A stretch of 64,000 bases of DNA. Source: Strigamia acuminata. Its lineage: Eukaryota > Arthropoda > Chilopoda > Geophilomorpha > Linotaeniidae. The notes beneath the pieces were generated by a model that was not told the DNA's origin, made no database searches, and saw only the letters and a program-made list of their open reading frames with translations. Shown piece by piece: positions 1 to 12,476 of this stretch. Location: NCBI GenBank assembly GCA_949358305.1, contig OX442323.1, forward strand, positions 5,766,001 to 5,830,000, read 5' to 3'. The first letter of the stretch is position 1; every line of letters starts with the position of its first letter. The position numbers were made by a program, and so were the translations under genes.

Positions 1-2
1 GC

Positions 3-800
3 CGTAGGCCCGAGCACGTCCTCAATACCCTACACGCTCTTAAGCATGAAGAAGGGACAGCCATTGACTTTATTAAGAAAGTTCTCCACTTGTGTTCATT
101 TGCCAGACCAGCCCTCAGTGAAACCCAGAAAATCAACTATGTCTATCAGGCTATGAAACAGCCGATAAAAGACAGGTTGATGACAGTTTTTCCTACAGCT
201 ATGGATGATTTGATGGAAAGAGTTCAGCTTTATGAAGCCCATGGAGTGAAGGAAGATCCGTCGACAGCTTTACTGACCCTTGTACAGAAACTTGTGGCTG
301 ACAAGGCGACCGTCGCACCGTCAACTTATTTGACTGGAGTGGCAGAAGCCCCAAAGTCGCTCGCAGAACTTGTAGCAGAAAACAACTTTCTAAAAGAACA
401 GAATATGTTTTTGCAGAATGGCGTATTGCAAGAGACGATCTCTCCAATTTTCCATCAAGGGACTTGGTTTACCCCAGTCAACAATCAGCGTCAAGGAGGA
501 AAATTTTTCCAAGGAACCCAGCAGAAGCAGCAGCAATTCCAGCAAAGTTCTCCGCAGAACTGGCAGAATTTTCAGCAGCAGCAAACTGGACCCGGATGTT
601 TCCATCAGCCCAACTGCACCTGCTGTGCGTCACAAAACAGAGGTGGCGGTGGGAAGAGGCGTGATACTTGGCGTTATAATAATAAGAATAATGAAGAAAA
701 TAACAGTAACCAAGGAAATGGTCCTGCTAACAATAACAGCGGTAATAACCAAGCAAGAAATCCACCTGGGAATCAAAAACAACAGAACCGGGGAAACTAG
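3..800 (+). pseudogene. LTR-retrotransposon gag fragment, 5' truncated by window edge
   Basis: An open frame runs from the left edge to the stop at 798-800. The first part (MKQPIKDRLM, FPTAMDDLMERVQLYEAH) looks like the capsid-type helical region of a retrotransposon Gag. The middle has a leucine-rich coiled-coil-like stretch (LVAENNFLKEQNMFLQ). The tail is rich in Gln, Asn and Gly, with a short Cys cluster (NCTCCASQNRGG) instead of a clean CCHC knuckle. A protease-like frame follows at once in another phase. I call it Gag from composition and from the downstream DSG motif, not from a recognised family member. It is probably a dead fragment, because no reverse transcriptase follows. Confidence 0.6.
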
Positions 801-802
801 TA

Positions 803-1069
803 GTGCCACAAAGACAGTTAAAAAGTAGGCGTAGGAGAAGAAGAATGAGAAGGAAGTTGGAAATAGTTGACATTAACACCACTGAAGAAATGCTGACAAT
901 ACCTGTCGTAGTGAACAATTTAGAAGTCAAAGGTGTATTGGATTCAGGTGGATATAGAAATATTATAAGTGAGGAACTGGCTGATAGATTGCAACTGTCA
1001 CGTCGGCTTTGCCCTTATATCACACAGCGCTTGGTCCCACCCCGCCTTTCCAAATTCATAGAGATATAA
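803..1069 (+). pseudogene. Retroelement aspartic protease fragment
   Basis: This frame follows the gag stop by 2 bp and is shifted relative to it. It encodes a basic stretch (RRRRRRMRRK) and then TIPVVVNNLEVKGVLDSGG, in which VLDSGG is the active-site DSG/DTG motif of retropepsins, followed by the usual helix (ISEELADRLQLS). Coding similarity stops near position 1000 and the frame ends at 1067-1069. No reverse transcriptase, RNase H or integrase is visible downstream, so the element is truncated. The gag-to-protease frame change may be an original frameshift site or decay. Confidence 0.6.
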
Positions 1070-4000
1070 TTTGATTATCATTCTTGCTTTCTTGCTTTAT
1101 GTTTATGTAAAATAAAGGATTATGTTTATCATTTGATTTTGTTAGGTTTGTAATAAGTCCCATAGAATAAAAGAGATTTATTTAAATGATAAATCAGTTC
1201 TCTCAATCATTTCACCTAAAGGATTTCAAGGTCTTTGCTAAATTAATTAGCATTTGTTATGTGTGTGGATCACCCCAACCCACACGTAACAATATACACA
1301 TATTGCAATATTAAAATTATAATATCGCATTTGCACATCGCAATTAAATAATCGCAAACAATATAACGCATACTAGGGCGCGCCCCCTGGCGGAACCTTC
1401 TTTAAAGTACTGAATTAACTTGGACAAGCCATAAATAACATCATTTATTTGTTATTCATACAATTTATATTTTACGTCATATCTTCGTAAAATTTGCAAT
1501 TATTATGCTTATGCAATTTTCAATATATTGCAATCATATCATATTCAAATTCACTCATCATATCGAAAAATAATCGCACAAGCCTAGTCTCTATCGATGG
1601 ATCTCAAATCCAAATCTAAATCTTTAGCTCGATCTTAACAGGTGACTTTTGACCCTACAAACGCTGCTAAAATTTCATTTCTCCAGCTTAAATCTATTCT
1701 CTGCACTTTTGGACCACCCAGTATATTTTAACGCAAACTCTTACATTTCTTTTTCTATTCCTAAAAACTTTACCCTCCCTTAGCAGTGTGACAAAAGATT
1801 TAGCTTATATATAGAAAAGCAGTTGTCCCCCTTCTGTCTTCCGAGTATTTGCGGTTGAAAAATTTTTCAATCTTCCCCGTGGGTGCTTCTGCCTTTCCCT
1901 CATCTCAACCTCCCTTTCTGCTCTTTCTCTCCCGAAGCTCCAATAAGCGCAGGCGTGTCGGACAAGTCTCAGCAATAAGAGAGAGTGAGGACGAGCAGGA
2001 CTGAAGAGAGAAAAAGGACACCTCTGATGGATGCTCAAGCTCTTGGCCCTGACAGCTTTCGGGTGGCCATGGAAAATAAATTGGAATCAATCAAATCTTC
2101 ACTCTTTAATGCTCCCTTCCCCCCAACCCCTTTCCTAACGTACATTCTTATAAGAGATAATGGAAAATTCTGATTTTCTTCTTCTCCCTTCAATTTTAAC
2201 TTGATAAAAATATGCGAAGCGAAAATCTTTCCTGATTTATGATTGTAAATCATACAAAAAATTTTTTTTTCAAATTTTTTTAAAAAAGTTTTCTTATAAA
2301 AAAATACTTAAATTTGGTTGCACACTACAACACACCTCTAGCAATTCGAATTAATTGCAATCCCTGACGATGACATGCGTTTAACCAACTGCAGAGGGAG
2401 TCTATTTGGTGCACAAAGGTTTGATTCACAGTCTCCCTTTTCATTCTAAACATTTGCAAAGCGTCCCACGTCCCAGCTTGTCATGCTGATGTCGACTTGC
2501 GCGCTGTATCCAACCCCCTTTTCATTTTAATGATAATTGTATTTTAAAACGCTCCCTCATCATTTCTTCTTCTAACCGCCCCTTATTGTCGACCACCTGC
2601 TGGGTCCCAAATGTTAAAGTTACGTCATTGTTCCATTACAGCCGTAGAAACACGTCTTTGACAAGGCCTAGATAATTAATGACTTTGTGGCTGCGATAGC
2701 AGAGTGCAGAGCCAGTCTAATGGCGACTTAATTAAGTCAAAATCGGACGAACATATGATTATTACGTAGAGCGCAAACTTGTTAACATTTTTATTAATGT
2801 TTGCGAGATTTTATAATTTTTTAATTTATTATTAATTTAGTTTTTAAAAAAAAATTAATTTCCGAATTCAGTTTAGCAGATTTTCAAACCAAATCAATTT
2901 GACGCATTGTATCATTGCGTGCATCTATTTGCTCCTTCCACTCTAATGAGTAATAAAACCGTTACATATTACAATACCAGCCTATGCAAAAATGCAAAAA
3001 ACACACAATTTCATCACGAAACGCCAAATTTTCTAGCAAATCATCGTTCGTTTACATCAATCAACTTCAAAAACAATTTAATTTCACAAAAAAAAATAAT
3101 AATAAAAAAAAAAAAATTACAATATTTTATCAAAAAAAGCGACTATTCTCGACCTTTATCTCGCCAACAACATCAATAACACATTACCACTAAAAGTTAT
3201 TCCAAATAATCTAAACAATCGATCTGAAATAGCATAAATCAAATCGATATCCACTGTCGTTCACAGTAAAGCTTTAAATCAAATTAAAAACTTATCACAC
3301 GCAGCATTAATAAGTGTCAAACTTCACATCCCAATCCTCAGCAACACCAAAACCCAAAACTCCAGTCCACTACATCACATAAACGCATCTCCACCTGACA
3401 TCAAGATGCACCAATCGAGATGTTAAAACCAGTGAGAGATTGCACTGCCCCTAGAGACCATTCCGGCCACTGTACTCAGCAATGGCCGGGAGCAGCTGGA
3501 CGAGTCAATCTTAATGGATGCCATCTCCGAAGAGGCTTACAGCTAGTGCAAACAGACGAGCCGGTTCCCGAGCGAAAACTGACCATCTGGGCTCGACCGG
3601 GGAAAGGGGAAAAGAGTTCCTCTGGGTAAACTCTCGCCACATTCGAAAAGGACCGAGCCAAACATCAGATTGGAATCTTAACTTTGGCAAACTGCGAACG
3701 ACTGGACAATATTTACACTTGAAACAAGACTTTTTTTTTATCTTTTTTTTTGTCTTTTAGAATAATTCATTTTGAGCTTAAATTGATTTTTCATTTCTTC
3801 TTCGGGATTTGATCGCTGCAGAGCAACTTTTTGATTGGATTTTGCAGTTGCCAAAGAAACCACAAATGAAATTTGTTGTTCCCCGCACAAAATAGATGCT
3901 ATTATCATACGAAAATTACAAAAGTCCCTACATTATCTAGTTTTGCCATCACTCGAGGCATTTCCAAGCAGAGAGCAACTCTGCACACGAAGTACAAGCA

Positions 4001-4258
4001 AGCTGTGGGAGGTATCCACGAACAAAGATGGCCTTGTCATTTTAATCAAAAGTCAAAACTTTAGAAAATTGCCCACGCCAGACCCGATGGCAGTTTCATC
4101 GGCCTAGCAGCCAACAGGAGAAACTAACGAAATTACGCTTTCCACCGCTATTTTATATTCGCACGGCTTCACCGCACACGTCAATGGCTGGACAACTCCA
4201 AAAATTGGATACTTCGCTACGAAATAACGAAGTATCCAATAACGCAAAATATTAATCA
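1070..4258. other. Non-coding AT-rich stretch, no gene recognised
   Basis: Contains an AATAAA near 1110, A/T homopolymer runs (for example 2265-2300 and 3090-3120) and short open frames without recognisable domains. A locally GC-richer patch at 3430-3660 is open in two frames, but I see no conserved motif in it. Remnants of the truncated retroelement's LTR may lie at about 1260-1640; I could not define the ends. Confidence 0.5.
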
Positions 4259-4791
4259 CACTAACTGCATTCAAAAACTAAAATATTTTGTGTTTTACTT
4301 CAATTTTAAACCAAAAATGACATCATTTCGTGTTTAACCCTCGCAGCCCCAACATAAAAAAAAAATCCTTACTCACCCAACCCGAGTCATTTTTGACCCA
4401 AAGCCGAAAAAAATTTTCCGAAAATGAGTGAAAATGATTTTATTCTTTGAGTATTTCATGTTTATGAAGAAATTTCAGCAAATCGGTATTTGTCAAAAGA
4501 GAGCGACAAAAATAATTGACATTGCATTCAAAAGTAGTGAGTAAACAAAGGAATTTTGTTTAATTTTTTTTTGCGATTTTTAAATCTATTATTTTTTTAT
4601 TGTTTGTTATGATGTTAAATGAAAATACATGAAATTTCAGAATGAAAATCCCAATAGTTTTTGAGAAAAAAATAAAAACACTTTTGGAGGTCAAAATTGA
4701 CCCTAGGTTGGGGTGGGGACAGTTAAACGCATGTTAAAACTTAAAATACACTTAAACTAAAATTGTATTTTTATTTTTGAATGCAGCTAGT
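4259..4791. mobile_element. MITE carrying a nested TTAA-flanked MITE
   Basis: The outer element has inverted ends: ACTGCATTCAAAAACTAAAA on the left and, on the right, TTTTTGAATGCAGCTAGT. A near-identical uninterrupted copy of about 147 bp lies at 19437-19583. In this copy a 385-bp segment (4338-4722) interrupts the homologous sequence and is flanked on both sides by TTAA (4334-4337 and 4723-4726). The insert begins CCCTCGCAGCCCCAAC and ends GGTTGGGGTGGGGACAG, an imperfect inverted pair. It also has TTTTGACCC/TGACC subterminal motifs in opposite orientation. TTAA duplication with C-rich ends is typical of piggyBac-like elements, so a non-autonomous piggyBac-type insert is likely. Confidence 0.7.
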
Positions 4792-4794
4792 AAA

Positions 4795-4962
4795 ACGTCG
4801 ATTATCCGAACTGATCGAGGGAAATAAAACCGATTTGTTCGCATAATCAGACATTAGATGTATGTATATACCGTACTGTACATGAAAATAAAGAATCGAT
4901 TTAAAAGTCGATAAAAATCTAAAACTGCTGTTCGGATTAACCGGTCGTTCGCTCTACAGTAC
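4795..4962. mobile_element. Degenerate pogo/Tigger-like MITE remnant
   Basis: The left end reads GTCGATTATCCGAACTGATC and the right end GTTCGGATTAACCGGTCGTT. These form an imperfect inverted pair of the kind seen in Tc1/mariner-pogo derived short elements. Neither target duplication nor coding capacity is clear. The family assignment is tentative. Confidence 0.35.
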
Positions 4963-6310
4963 GAGAGGGTACCCAAAAATTCGCTTCTGGTGGGCAGGCC
5001 CCTTCTAGTATAAGATTATCCCGCTAGGTGAGTGTTCTAGGAACCCATCTGCATCAGTCTGCCAGCTGGAGTTGCTGTTAACTTAAGGTGTTGCAAAAAA
5101 TATACACGCACCAATTAACTTTCAATTAATTTATTTCAAAATTTGAATTTAAAAAAACAAATAAAAATATAAAATAAAGAGTGCTTTTGTGACAAACAAT
5201 GCTAATTACCACCTATTCTTTAAACCGGTGTGTGCATGTCTTACGCGATCCATTAGCATGACCTCTCAACACGCTGATTGGCTTAGTTAAGAAAAATATG
5301 AAACATCTTTCTTCCCACGATTTACTCCCCATCACCTTGCATCCTTAAAAAAATATTGGATCGATAATGCACAACATATACTCCCGAAGAAAGTAGAATG
5401 GGCAAAGAAAAAAAAGCATAAAGCAAATTCCTAAAAGCACCGGGATTTGCAGTCAAGCCCATTCTCCAACGCACCCCTATTGCAGCGAAGCCCATTCTCA
5501 ACAGTGTAATACCAAACTCATTTATTTCCATCATGTTATTCCTGCCGTTTAAAGATATATCTATTGGAAATTGATTCCACTTTTTCTCTCCATCTACGTC
5601 ACAATTCTTTCTGATCTCATTTGTCATGCATGGAAAAAGTTTAATACCATTTTCTCATTTCCTTTTAACACGGAGACAGGACGCAGGAAACAAAAGATGT
5701 GCAAATTGCTCTCTGGTTTGCGTCGCTTCTTATTGAATTCTTGTTTCTTTCATTTAGAAGCAGTTTAGCTTGTGAGTCGTACCACCCCCACCCCATTTTC
5801 TCGATCCAATTAAACTAGTCAGGCGTTGTCAATGCCTAATGAGACGAAGGCAAGGAAATTGGAGGACACAAGCTCAGACAATAAAACATGCGCCTTCCAC
5901 CCATCCTCCTTACCATTACCCGCAAGTCCAACTTTGGCAATAAATTCAAGACTTTGGCAGAGGAAGACAAAAAAATTAATTCGAGATGACTGTTGACTGA
6001 AAAACAAGTAGACATTTTTTTTTTAATTTAAAAAAAAAATTTATACATAATCCAGTCAAACAAAAACCTAATTACTGTCAATAAAGCTTTAATTATCCTG
6101 CAATTCTTTACCTTGTCAATTTAGCCCTTGCAGAAAGCTCTGCGTTTTGACAAATTGCAAATTCCACGTAGATTTCCTTTAAAAAAAATTAAATTTGACT
6201 GAAACTCGCTCAAGTCATCAAATTAGTCCAATTTTTTTTATTTTAAACATCCCGTAAATACTCTTATTGAGCGCGGGATTGTAACTAAACGCGATACGCG
6301 GGTCTAAATT

Positions 6311-6648
6311 GAGTAAAACGACTAAATTCACTATCTAAAATGACCAAAACAACTAAAATAAATGTCTAAATTGAACAAAATGACTAAAATAAATGTCTAA
6401 ATTGGACAAAACGACTAAAATAAATGTCTAAATTGAACAAAACGACTAAAATAAATGTCTAAATTGAACAAAACGACTAAAATAAATGTCTAAATTGAAC
6501 AAAACGACTAAAATAAATGTCTAAATTGAACAAAACGACTAAAATAAATGTCTAAATTGAACAAAACAACTAAAATAAATGTCTAAATTGAACAAAACGA
6601 CTAAAATAAATGTTAACATGACTGAACCAATTGAATTCAATGTCTAAA
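6311..6648. repeat. 31-bp minisatellite, about 9-10 copies
   Basis: Unit TAAATGTCTAAATTGAACAA followed by AACGACTAAAA (31 bp) repeats head to tail with very few substitutions in the centre (6420-6610) and decays at both edges. There is no spacer variation, so it is not CRISPR-like. Confidence 0.9.
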
Positions 6649-7253
6649 TTGTGGAGAAAATCTATGTTCTGTCAATAGAACACGAGTATTCTATCACAGC
6701 ATGGGTAAGTTACGTGTTAAATTTACATACACAAACTCTAGTTTCCGATGTTTATCAGACAAGAGTTTGTGCTCGCACATCCTGGACCTTACTGACGGAC
6801 CATAAGCACCCACAGGTCGAGTGCGCGGCTTTTCAAACCGCGTAAAAGGGTCAATATTTCAATCACAAACTGCTAGAACGTGTCACGCACCCTTACCTAA
6901 TTATTGCTAACTCTGCTCCCGTGATTGCGCCCTCGAGCGGAGACAGGTCATGGCACGGGCACCTGGCAGAGATTGCCAAAGGAGGTAGCAGAGCAAACTC
7001 ATCGCACTTTCCTCTTAGGGTCAGTTAATGATGTCAGGAGCAAATGCATTTGCCAGTCTTTAATGCGTCATTTATTCTCCCCACCAAATACCGACGCTTA
7101 ATTTTAAAGCGCAGCATTTAGAAACTCCAAAAAAAAGTGTGCGCGTTTAAAAACCACACGGTAGACGTCAAACTTCACGATGCTGCGAAACGACTAGCAA
7201 AATTTAATTGTTTGAAAACATCGTTAAACCAGTAACGATACTAATACCTAGGA

Positions 7254-7399
7254 CAGGGGCCGGCAACCTTTTGAGACGGAAGAGCCAAAAGTTACAATTA
7301 AAGAGCCACTAACGCGGCTGTCAGCTGTCCGTCTACTCTCTACTCTACCTATTCTCACTGTTCTCTGACATCGAAAGAGCCGCAGGTTGCCGACCCCTG
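7254..7399. mobile_element. hAT-type MITE, 146 bp
   Basis: Begins CAGGGGCCGGCAACC and ends GGTTGCCGACCCCTG, the CAGGGGTCGGCAA-type inverted ends of hAT elements. The flanking octamers are ACCTAGGA (7246-7253) and ACCTAGTG (7400-7407), matching at 6 of 8 positions as expected for an aged 8-bp target duplication. No transposase is present. Confidence 0.7.
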
Positions 7400-7436
7400 A
7401 CCTAGTGAAATCCAAGTTGTCCCGCATTGTTAGAAC

Positions 7437-7669
7437 TTTTTGCGGGCAAATGGCGGAAAACTGACATCCCGCATTTACATTTTTGGCGGACGTTATCACT
7501 ATAGTTCAACTTTATTTAACGTTTGATTTAAAAATAATGCCTGAAAATTATTTATTGTATTTTTAGATATTATTTTTAAATCAAACGTTAAATAAAATAG
7601 GATTACAGTTATAACGTTCGCCAAAAATGTAAATGCGGGATGTCAGTTGTCCGCCATTTGCCCGCAAAA
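7437..7669. repeat. Long palindrome / foldback MITE
   Basis: Two arms of roughly 100 bp are inverted copies of each other. The left arm starts TTTTTGCGGGCAAATGGCGG and the right arm ends CCGCCATTTGCCCGCAAAA. Internal segments such as CATCCCGCATTTACATTTTT and TTTAACGTTTGATTTAAAAA recur in reverse complement. A short loop near 7536-7565 separates the arms. The structure fits a foldback-type element; it starts 37 bp after the hAT MITE. I see no coding capacity. Confidence 0.75.
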
Positions 7670-8741
7670 TAACGTCATTTTGCACCGTTTCGGTCGGATG
7701 GCGTCACAAACACAAGACAGAATCGCATTACAGTCTAACAATTAAATTGTGCTAGATGTGAAGTCCTGTAGTTGATCGTCCTCCTCCACTCACTTACTAC
7801 GTCGCTTCCGTCACTCATTCGTCATTTCTACATTGAAATCGCGACAGCACCAAAAGAAGTTTCACTTAAAATAAAAAAAATTACACTTTCCATCTTTTTA
7901 CTCATCTCCAGTTACTCCATGACCCAATTTTCCCCACACACATTTCGAATGCGCGTGTCATTTTTATCTCACACCGTCATCAATCATTTTGTCACTACCA
8001 TAGACGACACCCCCACGTCTAATCACCCTTAATTTTTTTTTATGTTATTTTTTATTTTTCTTTAAATCTCCCAAGTTTAGCGAGCAAAACCACACCTTTG
8101 ACCGAGGTGCGTATGCGCTCCCTGGAGCGTCCCTTGACCATCTAAGGTTGCTCCTCTTCCCTTGATGAGTTGATACGAGCGCCACGTGTGGATATTAAGC
8201 TCAACGGATCCCCAGACAACAATTTTCTCGTTTTGTAATCAGATATCCAACACATTCTCATAACCCCCGAGGACTACTCCACCACATACCCAACTCAACT
8301 TTAATCCGAACTTGGAGAGGTGGGGGGCTTCTTCTCGAACATTTTCTCCCTCGCTGTTCATTTGCTTACGAAGTGCCTTCATTGGTGAGCCAAATGGCCA
8401 CCACGGGCTATAAGGGCGCACCGATCGACACTTGATGCACTTTCCACCACCCCTGCGCACTTGATCAAAAGACGCTCAACACAGCGAAAAATGCTTCTCC
8501 CAGAGGGCAACGGTCGAGCAAAAGTGATGCTGGTGGTCATTCACTGGAATCCATATATAGCTTAATCTACTTTCTCTCCAGTTATTGATTTCGATTATTA
8601 ATCTCCTGAGTCATCGTGCAAGCAAATTGATAAAAGGCATTTTCTAAAACATCTGGAACCATGTCCGTTCGAGATGAAATTCCGTCTTTGTGTACTCGCC
8701 ATCTGCCAATCATGCACGCATACAAAACAACTCCACTCAAA

Positions 8742-9048
8742 TTTATTGATATTTTGATTTTGGATTCTCGAAATAATCGATATTTTCAAGTTGCATTCTC
8801 CAAATAATTGATATTCTCTGCTTGCAATCTCCAAATAATCGATGTTTTCGTGACAAATTCTCAAAATAATCAATGTTTTCGTGATAAATTCTCAAAATAA
8901 TCGATGTTTTCGTGATAAATTCTCAAAATAATCGATGTTTTCGTGATAAATTCTCAAAATAATCAATGTTTTCGTGATAAATTCTCAAAATAATCGATGT
9001 TTTCGTGATAAATTCTCAAAATAATCGATATTTTCATTTCCTATTCTC
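8742..9048. repeat. 31-bp minisatellite, about 10 copies
   Basis: Unit CGTGATAAATTCTCAAAATA followed by ATCGATGTTTT (31 bp) is repeated head to tail. It is more diverged at the left edge (ATCGATATTTTCAAGTTGCA type units) and nearly exact from 8879 to 9020. The sequence is unrelated to the 31-bp array at 6311, despite the shared unit length. Confidence 0.88.
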
Positions 9049-10718
9049 GAAACTGTCTATAGTTTCACATTTACTTCAAATTCCACCCCAGTAGAAAACT
9101 TTCATTCCAAAAACATCAATTTTTTAATTCACGCAAAACAATATTCTGTGTAATTAGCACTGTCCGTAATAACCGCCAGATTCGCACACCCCTGAATCAA
9201 CACCCACGCCTATCTCCCCATTTTAAAAACCCCCGACTAAAAAAAAATCGATCAACTTTTGGCTCACTCCTAAAACAAAACACTTAAACAACTGTTAACT
9301 GTTTAATGCATGTAGTACATTCATTCTCGCATCTCCCATTTTTCTCCGTAATCCAATCGTGTATCTTCGCTTACATTTCGTCAATTCGAACGACTTAAGA
9401 AAAGCTCTCACTCCACCGACTGAAACGAGGGGTGGAAAAAGATCCGATGTCTGTCAGTAAAGAAGAGTGCTTTGCAATGCTCGAAAAAAACATTTGCTCT
9501 CGCCTAAAGTATTTCCTGAAATGGACGCTGCAAATGAAAATTTATTCGTTTGTTTGCTTCCACCAGGCGCAGGAAACCCAAGCGTTTGCATTGTGCCAAG
9601 GGTTCCCGACCTCAATAAACTTGCAACTAATGAATGATTACGGGTTGTTTTGCATGCGCTCTCTGGATCCTTCCTATCTGCCTGCTCCAATAAAACTAAA
9701 CCATTTTTTTAAAACACCAAAACATCCGGAAAAATAAACAACAAAAATAAAATATAAAAACCTGACGCCCACAATTTTCACGCGGCTCAATCACATTCAT
9801 TTCCACCAAATTCCGCGCTCTTTTCACTCTAAATATTTTTATATCCCAATTGCGAGTGAAAAATTATGAAAAACGGAAGAAAAACATGTCAAGAATCCCC
9901 CCACGGAAATAAAAAAAAAAAAAAAAAAAACTCTTTGTCATCACTTAAAAATATAATTTGCACCGAAAACCCTTTCACACAAAACCGTACATTTGACAAA
10001 ACTAGCGAATAAAATAATTCGACCTTCGGTAGGCAGATGAAAACAACGTAATAAAAAATTGTTTAAAAAAAAGGAGATACTGCCTCTTAAAAATGGATTT
10101 ATTTTACGCACAAAAGTCGACTCATCTCGGATGAAACTGCGTGCACGCCTCAGCTAACCGAATGTGTAACTAGTGGAGCGTTTTTAATTTGAAATTTTGT
10201 GACCAAAAGGAAAAGGGGAAGAAAAAAAAAAGGTTTGAGACTCACTTTCACTTGCAAATAACCGGGTACGTGCGCAGAAGCAAAGAACAAACAGAACCAT
10301 CGTAATTCGCAGCCGAGTCCAATTGAGTCTGACAGTATTCATGCAGTTCAAAAACAAGTCAAACTTTTTCCTTTCCACTTTGCACAATGTTTGTTCAAGT
10401 GAGCGCGCAGCATGGGAGGAAGTAGATGGGACAAGTCTCTAATCCATACAACTAACATGGCAAGCCGCCATAACAGTTTAACACGTCGGAACAAACCTTC
10501 TGAATGGCTACTTTTTTCGGCAATCAATACGTAACATCTTTCATTCGTGTCAACCCGAAAAAACCTCACCTGTATTTCAATAAAACAAGAACAGAAATAC
10601 CTAGACTCTAATACTTTATCTGGCAACCGATCTACCAGTATTTCATTACGTGATACATTTATGGCTGCTACGTGAGGCCTATGCGCATTGCAGGCAAGCC
10701 ATTCCGTCCCACCTTATA
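9049..10718. other. Non-coding stretch, nothing recognised
   Basis: AT-rich, with a 20-bp A run at 9911-9930. A 306-bp open frame at 9432-9737 has no recognisable domain and no splice context I trust. I see no repeats or RNA gene. Confidence 0.4.
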
Positions 10719-11088
10719 CAGTCGAAACTCTTTATAACGAATCGCGATATAACGAATTATCGATATAACGAATACCCAAAAATGGCTGGTTTGGTTGGCT
10801 GCCCATAGAACACTATGTTAAAAAATTTCGATAAAACGAATTCTCATTACAGTCGAAACTCTTTATAACGAATCGCGATATAACGAATTATCGATATAAC
10901 GAATACCTAAAAATGGCCGATTTGGTTGGCTGGCCATAGAACACCATGTTAAAAAATTTCGATATAACGAATTATCGTTATAACGAATCGATTTTTCGGG
11001 TCCCATGCGATTCGTTATTAAGCGTTTCGACTGTATAACGAATGAATTTTTCAAGTCACTTGCAATTCGTTATAAAGAGTTTCGACTG
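10719..11088. mobile_element. pogo/Tigger-type MITE with a second copy inserted in it
   Basis: The outer element runs from CAGTCGAAACTCTTTATAAC to GTTATAAAGAGTTTCGACTG and is flanked by TA dinucleotides. Inside it, 10850-11033 is another copy that also starts CAGTCGAAACTC, ends GCGTTTCGACTG and is TA-flanked. The body is rich in TATAACGAAT repeats. TA duplication plus CAGT...ACTG ends and TATAACGAA-type subterminal repeats are characteristic of pogo/Tigger-derived MITEs. Diverged relatives occur at 11440-11490 and 15366-15530. Confidence 0.78.
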
Positions 11089-12476
11089 TACCTAAAATAT
11101 ATCTATCTCAATGCACACTTTCTTTGTGATAATAATAAAGTGATTTTAATGACATTAATGGCACTCTAAACCAAGGCTTCTTAAACTTTTTCCACTCCCG
11201 AGAAATTTTTATGTGACCCCGTGTGTATATCGTATTTATTCGAATTAAAGTCACCCTTGATAAAACGATCATCTTTAGTCGTCAAAACAATCTAAGTATA
11301 CCTCGTTATGTCCATTAAAACTGGTGCATTAAAAAAATTACTATCAAAATTAAGAAAGTTGTTTATTTTTGCCGTCAATTAATCCATTAAAACGTAATTC
11401 GTGTAATTCAATTTTTGAAGCAAGAGTTGCTTTTTTAAAATCGCGGTATAACGAAATCGAGATCGCATATAACGAACAATACCTGGTAGGTTGATATATT
11501 GATATCAGCAATATAGGCAAATTTGCCCATCAGTCATTGTTTATAAAAGAAAACGAGAAACATCCAAATATTTCCATAGTTAGCTATATATCACTTCCCG
11601 TTTCCTTCTCGTTCGGACATTCAAAATTAAATCACTTCCCCAACATTTCCATCATAACAGCTTTCACCACCAAGTGCATCTATGAGGTTATTAATTATTC
11701 CGCAAATCCACACATGAAATGTGACAAATCGAAATAGGAAATCTCAATTCAAAGGTCACAAACGCCCGAAGCAAATATAGTTGTAATTAAAATGTTTGCA
11801 AATCAGTCTCCGACCAAATTTTAATTACCCGCACTGCCGTCCACTATAATTTCAACTATCCACCAACAATAATCAAAAACCCGGCGTTACATCGCACTAA
11901 CTAACGGGTTAGTTATAGCATCGCTTCGACCAACCCCTTGTATGACTGGGTGCAACGACAATGGATAAGGACTGCAATCTATTGGATTCTATTGGATTCA
12001 TCCCCTCGACATGTTGCATGAGAGCACCTGCAATCATGCGCGCATGGAACTTTCCGCTCGCTTCTCCCAAATCACGCGGTCATCTCTGCTCTCGAGTCTC
12101 CAGTTAGTCCATGCCATGATGAGCAACAGCCTCTGATCTCCCGAGAGCCTCGTTTTCAACTTGAAACGTGTCGTTAATACCAACCATTACATAACGCCCG
12201 GTATAATACACTCGCATCAGTTTATCTATCTAACACAATTCCATCTCCATCTAATTTAATATTACATCATCCACCCGAAACCGGCCTCGTGTGCATCCGT
12301 GACACTATTTCAACGCGCACGTCTCAAACATGAGTTTAAAGCTTGATTAATCACATTAATGGCGCTAAAATCTAACAAAAACAAACATAGTTTTTCAACC
12401 ATCTTGCGATAATAGTCAGCGAGTCAATTTGGGATGCTTCATATACAAGAAGAGCGGGTATTCCTAGAACATCATG
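11089..12476. other. Non-coding stretch
   Basis: No gene is supported. At 11171 AGGCTTCTTAAACTTTTTCC resembles the terminal sequence of a hAT element and may be a remnant; TATAACGAA motifs at 11446-11482 are pogo-MITE remnants. The remainder shows only short frames. Confidence 0.4.

Noticed and set aside
3420-3660. Possible exon in a GC-richer patch open on both strands
   Set aside because: No conserved motif, no flanking splice pattern in phase with another exon, and no neighbouring gene to join.
6311-9048. CRISPR-like repeat arrays
   Set aside because: The units are contiguous without spacers, there are no cas genes and the DNA is eukaryotic; these are minisatellites.
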